The notes: generated by a model from the letters alone, not told the origin. A DNA stretch of 64,000 nt from Paralysiella testudinis (GCF_016894345.1 NZ_CP069798.1:682001-746000); one strand, 5' to 3'. Counted from the stretch's first letter, positions 1-8,504 are shown. Numbers and translations: made by a program.

Positions 1-114
1 TGCGCTCCGGACCGCCCTTATTTCCGCCAAAACCACGTTCCGTTCGGCTGCGCCAAGGGGAAGGCTGCACGGATTATGAGTTGCAGATAGCTTAAACAAA
101 ATAATTTCAAATGG

Positions 115-143
115 TTGAACTTTAAATAAATATTTAATTTAAA
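115..143 (+). promoter_or_regulatory. possible promoter of the efflux operon
   Basis: TTGAAC at 115-120 is followed 17 bases later by TTTAAA (138-143), a weak sigma70-like pair. It sits in a very AT-rich tract that also holds a short inverted repeat, TTAAAT/ATTTAA around 122-136, which could be an operator for a MarR-type regulator such as those that control farAB in Neisseria. The assignment is tentative. Bases 1-110 show no gene. Confidence 0.3.
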
Positions 144-193
144 CAAATAACTTGAACCCACATCATTAACTTGATTCCCACGAGACCCAAACC

Positions 194-1372
194 ATGAGCG
201 AAACCGCTACGCCCACCGCCGCTGCTGCGGCGGCCACCCCCATCAAAAAGCCGCTGCGGCGCAAGCGCAATCTCACCGCGCTCACGCTGGTGTTTGTCGC
301 CATTGCGCTGGGTTTTGCACTAATGTATTTTTTGGTGTGGCAGCACCAGCAAAGCACCGACGACGCCTATGTGGGCGGTCATGTGGTGCAGATTACCCCG
401 CAAATCGGCGGCACCGTGCACAGTGTGGCGGTGGACGACACCCAAGCGGTGAAAACCAATCAATTATTGGTGAAGCTGGACGATAGCGATATGCAGCTGG
501 CGTATGAGCGCGCGCAAAACGATTTAATCAATGCCATCCGCCAAAACCAGCAGCAAACCGCGGTTTCCAGCCAAAGCCGGGCGCAGGTAACGGCGCAAAA
601 AGCACAGTTGGCGCGTTTGCAGTCGGATTTAAAACGCCGCCAAGCGTTGGCCGGCACCGATGCCATTTCCGCCGAAGAGCTCAGCCATGCCCGTGCGGCG
701 GTAACGGAAGCGCAAGCGGCGCTGAATGCCGCCGAAGCGCAGGAAAAAGCCGCCCAAGCGGCCTTGGGACAAAACATCCCGCTGCGCCAGCAGCCAGCGG
801 TGCTCAGCGCCGTAAGCCGCCTGAAAGACGCTTGGCTCAACTTGCAGCGCACGCAAATCCACGCGCCGATGGACGGCCAGATTGCCAAGCGCAATGTGCA
901 GGTGGGGCAGAAAGTGGCGCCGGGCACGCCGATGATGGCGGTGGTGCCGCTGCACAATCTGTGGGTAGACGCCAACTTTAAAGAAAGCCAATTGGCCAAA
1001 ATGCGCGTGGGCCAAACCGCCACCGTGTATGCCGATATTTACGGCAGCAAGGTGAAATACCAAGGCAAAGTGGTGGGTTTGTCGGCCGGTACCGGCGCGG
1101 CTTTCTCGCTGTTACCCGCACAAAACGCCACCGGCAATTGGATTAAAGTGGTGCAGCGCGTGCCGGTGCGCATCGAATTGGACGCACAGCAATTGGCCGA
1201 ACACCCTTTGCGCGTGGGTTTGTCGATGAGTGTGGAAGTGGACACCGAAAACCAAACCGGTAGCCAGATGACCGCCGTGCCTGCCGCCAACACCGCCACC
1301 CAAACGGCAGCGGTGGATTGGCAGCCGGTGGAAGGCATTATCAACACCATTTTTAGCCAATACGCGCCTTAA
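194..1372 (+). CDS. emrA: EmrA/FarA-type membrane fusion protein of an MFS efflux pump
   Basis: This is a periplasmic adaptor of the HlyD/EmrA family. It links an inner-membrane MFS exporter to an outer-membrane channel for export of hydrophobic toxic compounds; the neisserial homologue FarA handles long-chain fatty acids. The 392-aa protein has an Ala/Pro-rich cytoplasmic N-terminus, a basic stretch (KPLRRKR), one transmembrane helix at about residues 30-48, the hallmark STDDAYVGGHVVQITPQI near 54-72, a central Gln/Ala-rich coiled-coil hairpin (about 95-210) and a beta-barrel domain with HAPMDGQIA. The partner emrB starts 10 bp after the stop. A DUS spans the junction: AGGCTGCCTGAA at 1372-1383 uses the last base of this stop codon and the first base of the next start codon. 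The family call is firm. The substrate is inferred. Confidence 0.93.
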   Translation: MSETATPTAAAAAATPIKKPLRRKRNLTALTLVFVAIALGFALMYFLVWQHQQSTDDAYVGGHVVQITPQIGGTVHSVAVDDTQAVKTNQLLVKLDDSDMQLAYERAQNDLINAIRQNQQQTAVSSQSRAQVTAQKAQLARLQSDLKRRQALAGTDAISAEELSHARAAVTEAQAALNAAEAQEKAAQAALGQNIPLRQQPAVLSAVSRLKDAWLNLQRTQIHAPMDGQIAKRNVQVGQKVAPGTPMMAVVPLHNLWVDANFKESQLAKMRVGQTATVYADIYGSKVKYQGKVVGLSAGTGAAFSLLPAQNATGNWIKVVQRVPVRIELDAQQLAEHPLRVGLSMSVEVDTENQTGSQMTAVPAANTATQTAAVDWQPVEGIINTIFSQYAP

Positions 1373-1382
1373 GGCTGCCTGA

Positions 1383-2912
1383 ATGACACACGCTCCTTTA
1401 AAAGGCCTGCCGCTGGTGTTGGTCACGTTGGCCTTGTCGATGGCGGTTTTTATGCAGGTGCTCGATTCCACCATCGCCAACGTGGCCTTGCCCACCATTG
1501 CTGGTAATCTGGGTGCGGCCACCAGCCAAGGCACTTGGGTGATTACCTCGTTTGCGGTGGCCAACGCCATTTCTGTGCCGCTCACCGGCTGGCTGGCCAA
1601 GCGCTACGGCGAAGTGAAGGTGTTTGTGGGCGCCACCTTGCTGTTTGTGGTGGCGTCGTTTTTGTGTGGCATCGCCCCCAGCTTGGAATTGCTGGTGGTG
1701 TTCCGCATTATGCAAGGCGCGGTGGCCGGGCCGATGATTCCCTTGTCGCAAAGCCTGCTGATGGCATCCTATCCGCCGCAAAAACGCGCCATGGCCTTGG
1801 CGCTGTGGTCGATGACCATCATCGTGGCGCCGATTTTCGGCCCGATTTTGGGCGGCATCATCAGCGACAACTGGCATTGGGGCTGGATTTTCTTTATCAA
1901 TATCCCCATCGGCATTGCCGCCGCGTGGGTGGCGTGGCGCCAGCTCAAACACCGCGAAACCGACATTGCCCGCATGCCCATCGACCGCATCGGCTTAGCG
2001 CTGCTGGTGGTGGGCGTGGGCGCTTTGCAGATGATGCTCGACCGCGGCAAAGAGCTGGATTGGTTTGCATCCGCCGAAATCATCACCTTGGCGGTGGTGG
2101 CGCTGGTGAGCCTGAGCTATTTTATCGTGTGGGAGCTGGACGCCGAGCACCCGATTGTCGACTTGCGCCTGTTTCAAGACCGCAATTTCACCGTGGGCGT
2201 GCTGGCGCTGAGCTTGGCGTTTATGGTGTATATGGGCGCCATTGTGCTGCTGCCGCTGGTGCTGCAAACGCAGCTGGGCTACACCGCCACCTGGGCTGGA
2301 CTGGCCACTGCGCCCATCGGTATTTTTCCGGTGCTGCTGTCGCCGCTGATTGGCAAATTTGGCAACCGGCTGGATATGCGCTGGCTGGTGACCATCAGCT
2401 TTGCCGTGTATGCGGGCTGCTTTTTCTGGCGCAGCGAATTCACCGCGCAAATGAGCTTTTGGGATGTGTTCTGGCCGCAGTTCGTGCAAGGCATTGGCAT
2501 GGCCATGTTTTTTATGCCGCTCACCGCCATCACATTGTCGCGCATGCCTGCGCACCAAATTGCCTCGGCCTCGGGTATTTCCAATTTCGTGCGCATTTTG
2601 TGCGGCGGCATCGGCACCTCGATTGTGACCACCCTGTGGGAGCGGCGCTCGGCCTTGCACCACGCCCGCCTCACCGAAAGCATCACCCCCTATGCCGACA
2701 GCACCACCGCCGCCCTCAACGGCTTGCAGCAGCTTGGGCTGGACGCCCAGCAACAGGCGGCGGCACTGAACCGCACCATCTCGCAACAAAGCAGCATTAT
2801 CGGCTCCAACGAATTGTTTTGGCTGTGCGGCGCGCTGTTTTTGCTGCTGATTGCGGTGGTGTGGTTTGCCAAACCGCCGTTTGGCGGCGGTGGCGGCGGC
2901 GGGGCGCATTAA
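1383..2912 (+). CDS. emrB: EmrB/FarB-type MFS drug transporter (DHA2 family)
   Basis: This is an inner-membrane proton-driven exporter with 14 predicted helices that works with the adaptor encoded just upstream. It has 509 aa, normal for the family. Visible markers are the N-terminal MQVLDSTIANVALPTIAGNLG signature of DHA2 transporters (VLDSTIANVALP), the loop-2 motif GWLAKRYGEVKVF, and antiporter motif C-like residues around GPILGGIISDNWHW. The protein ends in an unusual run of seven glycines followed by Ala-His. Start and family are clear. The transported compounds cannot be read from the sequence; fatty acids or hydrophobic drugs are the likely class by analogy with FarAB. Confidence 0.93.
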   Translation: MTHAPLKGLPLVLVTLALSMAVFMQVLDSTIANVALPTIAGNLGAATSQGTWVITSFAVANAISVPLTGWLAKRYGEVKVFVGATLLFVVASFLCGIAPSLELLVVFRIMQGAVAGPMIPLSQSLLMASYPPQKRAMALALWSMTIIVAPIFGPILGGIISDNWHWGWIFFINIPIGIAAAWVAWRQLKHRETDIARMPIDRIGLALLVVGVGALQMMLDRGKELDWFASAEIITLAVVALVSLSYFIVWELDAEHPIVDLRLFQDRNFTVGVLALSLAFMVYMGAIVLLPLVLQTQLGYTATWAGLATAPIGIFPVLLSPLIGKFGNRLDMRWLVTISFAVYAGCFFWRSEFTAQMSFWDVFWPQFVQGIGMAMFFMPLTAITLSRMPAHQIASASGISNFVRILCGGIGTSIVTTLWERRSALHHARLTESITPYADSTTAALNGLQQLGLDAQQQAAALNRTISQQSSIIGSNELFWLCGALFLLLIAVVWFAKPPFGGGGGGGAH

Positions 2913-2927
2913 AGGCTGCCTGAAATG

Positions 2928-3033
2928 TATAGTGAATTAAATTTGAACCAATACTGCGTTGGCTCGCCTTGCCGTACTGGGTGTACTGTCTGCGACTCGC
3001 CGCCTTGTCTTGATTCAAATTTAATCCACTATA
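2928..3033. repeat. Correia-like miniature element (about 106 bp)
   Basis: The element has near-perfect terminal inverted repeats that begin TATAGTG(A/G)ATTAAATTTGAA. Its inner words (GCGTTGGCTCGCCTTGCCGTACT, split by short differences, and TGTACTGTCTGCG) match the layout of the short, roughly 105-bp Correia repeat enclosed elements of Neisseria. It has no coding capacity and lies just after emrB. Confidence 0.85.
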
Positions 3034-3069
3034 ACGCCGCCCGCCACCACACCCACTGCGGGCATTTTA

Positions 3070-3101
3070 TTTTCAGGCAGCGTAGAATGGCTGCCTGAAA
3101 A
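3070..3101. terminator. DUS-derived hairpin before the GNAT gene
   Basis: TTTTCAGGCAGC (3070-3081) and GCTGCCTGAAAA (3090-3101) form a 12-bp stem made from two partial uptake words. It can act as a terminator or attenuator between emrB and the acetyltransferase. Confidence 0.55.
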
Positions 3102-3118
3102 AACCGCCGGATTACCTT

Positions 3119-3634
3119 ATGCTGATTCGCCCCGCCACTGCGGCAGACATTCCTGCCATTACCGCCATCTACAACCACGCCGTGCGCCACACACTGGCCA
3201 TCTGGAACGAAGCCGAAGTAAGTACAGCCGAGCGGCAAGCCTGGTGGCAGGCGCGGCAGGCGGCGGGCTATCCGGTGTTGGTGGCGGCAGACGAAACCGC
3301 GGCCATCTTGGGCTATGCCGGCTTTGGCGATTGGCGTGCTTTTGCCGGTTTCCGCCACACCGCCGAGCATTCGGTGTATGTGCACCCCGAACACCAAGGG
3401 CGTGGCGTGGGTAAGGCGTTGTTGCAGGCGCTGGTGGTAGAGGCAAGGGCGTGCGGCAAGCATGTGCTGGTGGGTGGCATCGAATCGGGCAACCAAGGCT
3501 CCATCGCCCTGCACCAAAGCCTGGGGTTTGTGTGCAGCGGCAGCATGCCGCAAGTGGGCTGTAAATTTGGCCGTTGGCTGGATTTGCAGTGGTGGCAATT
3601 GCAATTGGATCAAACTACGGCACCGCCGCCGTAA
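3119..3634 (+). CDS. GNAT-family N-acetyltransferase (phosphinothricin/methionine-sulfone acetyltransferase-like)
   Basis: The protein transfers acetyl from acetyl-CoA to an amine, probably an amino-acid analogue of the phosphinothricin or methionine sulfoximine type. The 171-aa single domain opens with LIRPATAADIPAITAIYNHAV, close to the Pat/MnaT family. The acetyl-CoA pyrophosphate-binding motif is visible as HPEHQGRGVGKALL at about residues 88-101, and the C-terminal IESGNQGSIALHQSLGF is typical of the same group. It stands alone between two Correia-like repeats, with DUS hairpins on both sides. The family is well supported. The physiological substrate is unknown. Confidence 0.88.
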   Translation: MLIRPATAADIPAITAIYNHAVRHTLAIWNEAEVSTAERQAWWQARQAAGYPVLVAADETAAILGYAGFGDWRAFAGFRHTAEHSVYVHPEHQGRGVGKALLQALVVEARACGKHVLVGGIESGNQGSIALHQSLGFVCSGSMPQVGCKFGRWLDLQWWQLQLDQTTAPPP

Positions 3635-3642
3635 TCTTGCTA

Positions 3643-3750
3643 TATAGTGAACTGCATAAAAAGTACTACGGCGTTGCTGTGCCTTGTCGTACTGTCTGTA
3701 CTGCCTGCGGCTTCGCGCCTTGTATCACTTTATTCTTCATTCCACTATTA
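3643..3750. repeat. degenerate Correia-like element
   Basis: TATAGTGAA at the left end and TTCCACTATTA at the right end are remnants of inverted termini. The inner words GGCGTTGCTGTGCCTTGTCG and ACTGTCTGTACTGCCTGCGG match the core of the element at 2928-3033. The copy has diverged and is probably old. Confidence 0.65.
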
Positions 3751-3774
3751 TCTATATATCTGCAAAATCTTAAA

Positions 3775-3814
3775 AGGCTGCCTGAAACCCTTTCCGGACA
3801 TTTTCAGGCAGCCT
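3775..3814. terminator. inverted DUS pair terminator
   Basis: AGGCTGCCTGAA (3775-3786) and its reverse complement (3803-3814) are separated by 16 bases and form a 12-bp hairpin. It insulates the GNAT region from the cas genes. I see no strong promoter between it and cas1; CATAAT at 3871-3876 is a possible -10 element without a good -35. Confidence 0.75.
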
Positions 3815-3911
3815 AAAATCAACCCCCCATCTTGCCCCCATATCCGGCTGAATCTTGCCTGCCGTTATGCCATAATCAACGCTGCCTTTACCCACCCCGG
3901 TGCCCGCAGCC

Positions 3912-4886
3912 ATGTCTAAAGCCAAAACCAAAACGCCCTACATCCCCGCTACCGAGCTCAAAACCATTCTGCATTCCAAGCGGGCGAATCTGTATTATCT
4001 GGAGCATTGCCGCGTGTTGGTGAACGGCGGGCGGGTGGAGTATGTCACCGACCAAGGCAAAGAATCGCTGTACTGGAATATCCCCATTGCCAACACCACC
4101 TGCATTTTGCTCGGTAGCGGCACTTCCATTACCCAAGCGGCGGTGCGCGATTTGGCCAAGGCCGGGGTGATGATGGGCTTTTGCGGCGGCGGTGGCACGC
4201 CTTTGTTTGCCGGTAGCGAAGCGGAAACGGCGTGTGAATTTTTCAGCCCGCAAAGCGAATACCGTCCCACCGAGTATTTGCAGCAATGGTGCCGTTTTTG
4301 GTTTGACGACGCACAGCGCCTAGCGGTAGCCAAGCAATTGCAGCAACTGCGCCTGCACATCATCGCCCGCACTTGGCCGAAACACGCTTGGACGTATGAC
4401 GCCGAAGCCCTCAGCCGCCTACTCACCCAATACACTGAAGTCTTTGCCCAAGCGGCAGACAGCATGAGCCTGCTGGCGGCAGAAGGCCGGCTCAGTGCGC
4501 AGCTCTATGCGCTGGCCAACCGCGCCACGCTCAACCAGCCCGAATTCAAACGCAGCCAGCGCGGCAACTCGGTGGATCCGGCCAACCGCTTTTTGGATCA
4601 CGGCAATTACTTGGCCTACGGCATGGGCGCCACCGCCTGCTGGGTGTTGGGTTTGCCGCACGGCTTAGCGGTATTGCACGGCAAAACACGGCGCGGCGGC
4701 TTGGTGTTTGACGCCGCCGACATCGTCAAAGACGCCATGATTCTGCCGCAGGCCTTTATCGCGGCGGCAGAAGGTGCGGGCGAGTCTGAATTTCGGCAAA
4801 ACTGCATCGCCCAGCTCACCCGCTTTGAGGCGCTGGACACGGTGATTGAAGGCTTGCAAAGCTTGGCCAAAGCAGGTGCGGCATGA
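3912..4886 (+). CDS. cas1: type I-F CRISPR integrase Cas1
   Basis: Cas1 is the integrase that, with Cas2 (here fused to Cas3), inserts new spacers at the leader end of the array. The I-F subtype is recognised from KRANLYYLEHCRVLVNGGRV and SLYWNIPIANTTCILLGSGT in the N-terminal half and FCGGGGTPLF at about residue 90. Catalytic residues are visible: Glu in AAEGRLSAQ, His in GLPHGLAVLHGK (about residue 250) and Asp in LVFDAADIVKD (about 266). I chose ATG at 3912 rather than the GTG four codons upstream because the family begins close to this point. The protein is then 324 aa, the usual size. The stop overlaps the next start (ATGA), so cas1 and cas2-3 are translationally coupled. Confidence 0.96.
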   Translation: MSKAKTKTPYIPATELKTILHSKRANLYYLEHCRVLVNGGRVEYVTDQGKESLYWNIPIANTTCILLGSGTSITQAAVRDLAKAGVMMGFCGGGGTPLFAGSEAETACEFFSPQSEYRPTEYLQQWCRFWFDDAQRLAVAKQLQQLRLHIIARTWPKHAWTYDAEALSRLLTQYTEVFAQAADSMSLLAAEGRLSAQLYALANRATLNQPEFKRSQRGNSVDPANRFLDHGNYLAYGMGATACWVLGLPHGLAVLHGKTRRGGLVFDAADIVKDAMILPQAFIAAAEGAGESEFRQNCIAQLTRFEALDTVIEGLQSLAKAGAA

Positions 4887-7800
4887 ATATTCTGCTCATT
4901 AGCCAATGCCATAAAAACGCCCTCAAAGAAACCCGCCGCATTCTCGATCAATTTGCCGAGCGTTGCGGCGAGCGCACATGGCAAACGCCGATCACACAAG
5001 CGGGCTTGGCCACCTTGCGCAAGCTGCTGCGCCAAAGCGCGCGCAAAAACACCGCCGTGGCCTGCTACTGGACACACGGCAAAAACCACACCGAGCTATT
5101 GTGGGTGGTGGGCGATCGGCGCCAGTTCAACGAACAAGGCCGCGTGCCCACCAACCGCACCCGCCGCAATATTCTGCGAGCCGAGGCCGAACACGGCAGC
5201 CGCCACGCCCACAGCATCCAAATCATGGCCACCTTGGCGGCGCTGCTGCACGACATCGGCAAAGCCACGCTGGGTTTTCGCAATAAACTCAAGCAAAGCA
5301 AAATCCAAGCCGGTGACCCGTATCGGCACGAATGGATTTCCCTACGCCTGTTTCAGGCCATGATTCACGGCTGCACCACCGATGCGCAATGGCTGGCGCG
5401 CTTGGCACAGTGGCGCGACTATGCGCAGGCGCAGCCCGATTGGGATAGCCGCATCATCAACGACAGCCATGCCAAGGCCAGCCATGATTTCTCCAGCGCC
5501 CCACCGTTGGCGCAATGGTTGATGTGGTTGATTGTCACCCACCACCGCTTGCCGTTTTACAGCGTCAACTACCATAAAGACAGCGAGCGCAAAGGTTTGC
5601 AGCAAAGCAGCAGCCATTATTATGCGATTACCCTAGCGGAATGGTATCGCGCCTACCTCACCCCCGTGTCCGGCTGGGTGTGTCCGCCCAGTTGGCAGAC
5701 CAATATCCATCCGCAACCACAACAGTTTTGGCAATTCCCGCCCGCTGATGAAAGTGAGCAGTCTGCAGCCAATCAGCCCTTGGATGCGCCCGCTATTCAC
5801 CACGTCATCCGCCACGCCATGGACAGCACCACCTGGCAGCAAACCATGCGCCGCTGGGCGAATAAAGCGCTCAACCACCCGCCGTTAATGGCTTTAAGCC
5901 AAGCGGCGGCGCCGATTGCCGACCCCTTGCTGCTGCATTTGTCGCGCCTGTGCTTGATGGTGGGCGACCACAATTATTCGAGCTTAAAACCGGGCGATGC
6001 CAAGCGCGTGCCCGCCGATGCAAACTTCAAACTCTATGCCAACACCGATCCGCTTTCAGGCAGCCTGAAACAAACGCTAGACGAACACCTGTGCGGCGTG
6101 GGCAAATTCACCGCCCGTTTTGCCCGTTTATTGCCGCAGTTACCACAAGCATTGCCCGCCATCAGCACACGCCACAAACCCTTTACTGCGCGCAGCCAAA
6201 ACCCGCGCTTCCAATGGCAAGACCGTGCCTACGACTTAGCCCGCAGCGTGCGTGAAGCCAGTGCGCAGCAAGGTTTCTTCGGCGTGAATATGGCCAGCAC
6301 CGGCTGCGGCAAAACCTTGGGCAACGCCCGCATCATGCACGCGCTGGCCGATCCAGAGCGTGGTCTGCGCCTCACCGTGGCGCTGGGTTTGCGTGTGCTC
6401 ACCCTGCAAACCGGCCAGGCACTGCGCGAGAAATTGGGCTTGGATGAAGACAGCTTGGCGGTATTGGTGGGTGGCGCGGCCAACCGCACCTTGTTTGAAT
6501 TAAACCAAACCGAGCCTGAGCCGCGCGATTCGAGCGAAACGCCGGATTTTGGCAGCGAGTCGGCACAGGCCTTATTGGATGATGCCGAAAGCGTAGACGG
6601 CATGGCCGGCGTGAGCGAAAGTGCCGTGGATGCGGATGAATTCGGCACCGTGATTGCCGACACCAAGGCGCGGCAACTGCTGTATGCGCCGATGGTGAGC
6701 TGCACCATCGACCACTTGATGCAGGCCAGCGAATGCTTGCGCGGCGGCAAACACATTGCGCCGATGTTGCGCTTGCTCAGCGCCGATTTGATTCTGGACG
6801 AGCCGGACGATTTCAACCAAGCCGACCTGCCCGCACTGGCGCGGCTGGTGCATTGGGCCGGCTTGCTCGGCAGCCGCGTGCTGCTGTCTTCCGCCACACT
6901 CACCCCCGATTTTGTCAGCGGCCTGATGCAGGCCTACCAAGCCGGCCGCGCCATTTGGGCGCAACACCAAGGGCTGCCTGAAACGCCCGTGCTGTGCGCC
7001 TGGTTCGACGAATACACCCAAAGCAGCCATGCCTGCGCCGATGCCGCCGAATTTGAACGGCAACACCGGCAGTTTGCACAACAGCGTGCCACCGAGCTTG
7101 CCGCCGCTGCCGTGCGCCGCCAAGCCGAGATTTGGCCGTTGAAGCTGCCCAAAGCGCCGGAAGGGCAAAAATTGCACTTTGCCGCCTTGGCCGAGCAAAT
7201 CGTTCAGGCAGCCTATCAGCTGCACAACGCACACGGCGAAATCAGCCCGCACGATGGCAAACACATCAGCGTAGGCCTGGTGCGCTTAGCCAATATCGGC
7301 GCCATCACCGCACTGGCGCAAGCGCTGCTGGCAAGCGCTGCGCCCGAAAACACCCGCATCCACCTGTGCTGTTACCACGCCCGCCAATTACTGCTGTTGC
7401 GCAGCCGCTTGGAAAACACCTTGGATCGCCTGCTCAACCGCACCCAGCCCGAAAACCTGTTCAGGCAGCCTGAAATCATCGCCGCCACCGCAAACCAGCC
7501 CGAGCAGCAGCATATCTTTATCGTGCTGGCCAGCCCGGTGAGCGAAGTGGGGCGCGACCACGATTACGACTGGGCAATTATCGAGCCTTCCTCCATGCGT
7601 GCCATCATCCAATTGTGCGGGCGCGTGTGGCGGCACCGCCCGCACAAAACCGCCGAGCAAGCGAATGTGCTGATTTTGGGCAGCAATCTGCGCTCCCTGC
7701 GCCAGCCCAATTTGCTGCTGGGTGAAGCCACCTTTATCTACCCCGGCTTTGAAGAAAAACCGCGCTTTTTACTGCGCAGCCACCGCAGCGAAGAGCTGAT

Positions 7801-8350
7801 TACGCCTGAGCAGCTGGCGCACATCAACGCCATTCCCCGCATTGTTCAGCCGGAAATACCGGAACCCGCCAAACTGCGCCGCTTGGCCGATTTGGAACAC
7901 GCCGTGATGGCCGACTTGCTCAATCCCGCCACCCCTAATTTTGTCAGCGCCTATTGGCAGCCCAACAACGCCAACCGCGCCTGCGTCCACAGCCAGCGCA
8001 TCGCCCCGTTTCGCGCCAGCCAGCGCCAAACCGACTACACCTGCCTGCCTAATGACGACAGCGATTGGGGCTTTGTGTTCAAACAGTCCGAAAAGGCTTG
8101 GGCACATCCCTACGATGCAGACGCCGGTAAAGCCAGCATCCGCCATTACCGCCTGCCCGCCAGTACCGGCCGTATACAGCCGTGGCTGCACACCGATTTA
8201 CACACCGCCGTGACCCAACTTTCCGAACAACTCAGCGAAGCAGACCCCACCCAAACCACCCTGCGTTTTGCCACCGTTTCACTGCCAGAAGACCAACAGC
8301 CTGCGGCGAGCTGGTGGTTTAATGAGTGGTTGGGGTTTGGGGATTTTTAA
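4883..8350 (+). CDS. cas3: type I-F Cas2-3 fusion nuclease-helicase
   Basis: This enzyme unites two jobs. The N-terminal Cas2-like domain (about residues 1-95, starting MNILLISQCHKNALKETRR) bridges Cas1 dimers during spacer uptake. The Cas3 part degrades DNA marked by the Csy complex. The HD nuclease motif LLHDIGKATLGF has His-Asp at 123-124. The helicase follows, with a Walker A ASTGCGKTLGNAR near residue 471 and a DEAD-box-like LILDEPDDF near 638. A Ser/Asp/Glu-rich linker (about 545-590) separates helicase motifs, and the C-terminal domain follows. At 1155 aa it is slightly longer than typical I-F proteins (about 1070-1110), mostly through that linker. It overlaps cas1 by 4 bp. The next cas gene is 298 bp away, behind its own promoter. 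Confidence 0.96.
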   Translation: MNILLISQCHKNALKETRRILDQFAERCGERTWQTPITQAGLATLRKLLRQSARKNTAVACYWTHGKNHTELLWVVGDRRQFNEQGRVPTNRTRRNILRAEAEHGSRHAHSIQIMATLAALLHDIGKATLGFRNKLKQSKIQAGDPYRHEWISLRLFQAMIHGCTTDAQWLARLAQWRDYAQAQPDWDSRIINDSHAKASHDFSSAPPLAQWLMWLIVTHHRLPFYSVNYHKDSERKGLQQSSSHYYAITLAEWYRAYLTPVSGWVCPPSWQTNIHPQPQQFWQFPPADESEQSAANQPLDAPAIHHVIRHAMDSTTWQQTMRRWANKALNHPPLMALSQAAAPIADPLLLHLSRLCLMVGDHNYSSLKPGDAKRVPADANFKLYANTDPLSGSLKQTLDEHLCGVGKFTARFARLLPQLPQALPAISTRHKPFTARSQNPRFQWQDRAYDLARSVREASAQQGFFGVNMASTGCGKTLGNARIMHALADPERGLRLTVALGLRVLTLQTGQALREKLGLDEDSLAVLVGGAANRTLFELNQTEPEPRDSSETPDFGSESAQALLDDAESVDGMAGVSESAVDADEFGTVIADTKARQLLYAPMVSCTIDHLMQASECLRGGKHIAPMLRLLSADLILDEPDDFNQADLPALARLVHWAGLLGSRVLLSSATLTPDFVSGLMQAYQAGRAIWAQHQGLPETPVLCAWFDEYTQSSHACADAAEFERQHRQFAQQRATELAAAAVRRQAEIWPLKLPKAPEGQKLHFAALAEQIVQAAYQLHNAHGEISPHDGKHISVGLVRLANIGAITALAQALLASAAPENTRIHLCCYHARQLLLLRSRLENTLDRLLNRTQPENLFRQPEIIAATANQPEQQHIFIVLASPVSEVGRDHDYDWAIIEPSSMRAIIQLCGRVWRHRPHKTAEQANVLILGSNLRSLRQPNLLLGEATFIYPGFEEKPRFLLRSHRSEELITPEQLAHINAIPRIVQPEIPEPAKLRRLADLEHAVMADLLNPATPNFVSAYWQPNNANRACVHSQRIAPFRASQRQTDYTCLPNDDSDWGFVFKQSEKAWAHPYDADAGKASIRHYRLPASTGRIQPWLHTDLHTAVTQLSEQLSEADPTQTTLRFATVSLPEDQQPAASWWFNEWLGFGDF

Positions 8351-8393
8351 ACAAGGTTGTAGCCATTGAAAGAAGGTAGGGCAGAAATTAAGC

Positions 8394-8399
8394 TATAAT
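8394..8399 (+). promoter_or_regulatory. -10 box of a putative mini-CRISPR promoter
   Basis: A perfect TATAAT lies 24 bases before the first degenerate repeat, placing a start point near 8406. No clean -35 at 16-18 bp spacing is visible; TTGAAA at 8366-8371 is 22 bp away. A 16-bp perfect palindrome follows directly at 8407-8422. Confidence 0.55.
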
Positions 8400-8406
8400 G
8401 CTTTTG

Positions 8407-8422
8407 GCTCATCATGATGAGC
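8407..8422. other. 16-bp perfect palindrome at the 5' end of the mini-CRISPR transcript
   Basis: GCTCATCATGATGAGC reads the same on both strands. It lies between the putative start point and the first degenerate repeat. It could be a repressor operator or, in RNA, a 6-bp hairpin with a CAUG loop. No family is recognised. Confidence 0.6.
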
Positions 8423-8504
8423 AGTAAATGCCGAATAGGCAGCTTAGAAAATAGAGGCTTCGCTTTTTTATTAGCGCTTTACCGCCGAATAGGTGGCACG
8501 ATTA
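8423..8504 (+). ncRNA. solitary mini-CRISPR: putative Cas-regulating crRNA (CreR-like)
   Basis: Seen: two degenerate I-F repeats flank a 26-nt pseudo-spacer. Repeat 1 (8423-8450) keeps the whole 3' half of the array repeat, AGGCAGCTTAGAAA, including the Cas6f cut site and the 8-nt handle CTTAGAAA. Its loop is GAATA where the arrays have GCACA. Repeat 2 (8477-8504) shares the GCCGAATAGG core but has lost the 3' handle. Its stem CCGCC/GGTGG carries a compensatory T-A to C-G change. The pseudo-spacer is 8451-8476. Cas6f processing would give a 54-nt RNA (8443-8496) with a 5' CUUAGAAA handle and a 3' hairpin. Another hairpin at 8497-8512 (CACGAT/ATCGTG) may end the transcript. Known: degenerate mini-arrays near cas operons encode Cas-regulating RNAs in several CRISPR types. 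Inferred: this one guides the Csy complex to 8563-8588. Confidence 0.8.

Noticed and set aside
1995-2909. Minus-strand open frame of 304 codons opposite emrB
   Set aside because: It has shadow composition and no family resemblance, and emrB is intact on the other strand.
3817-3911. A second mini-CRISPR target upstream of cas1
   Set aside because: I looked for the pseudo-spacer seed after a CC PAM in front of cas1 and found no comparable match.
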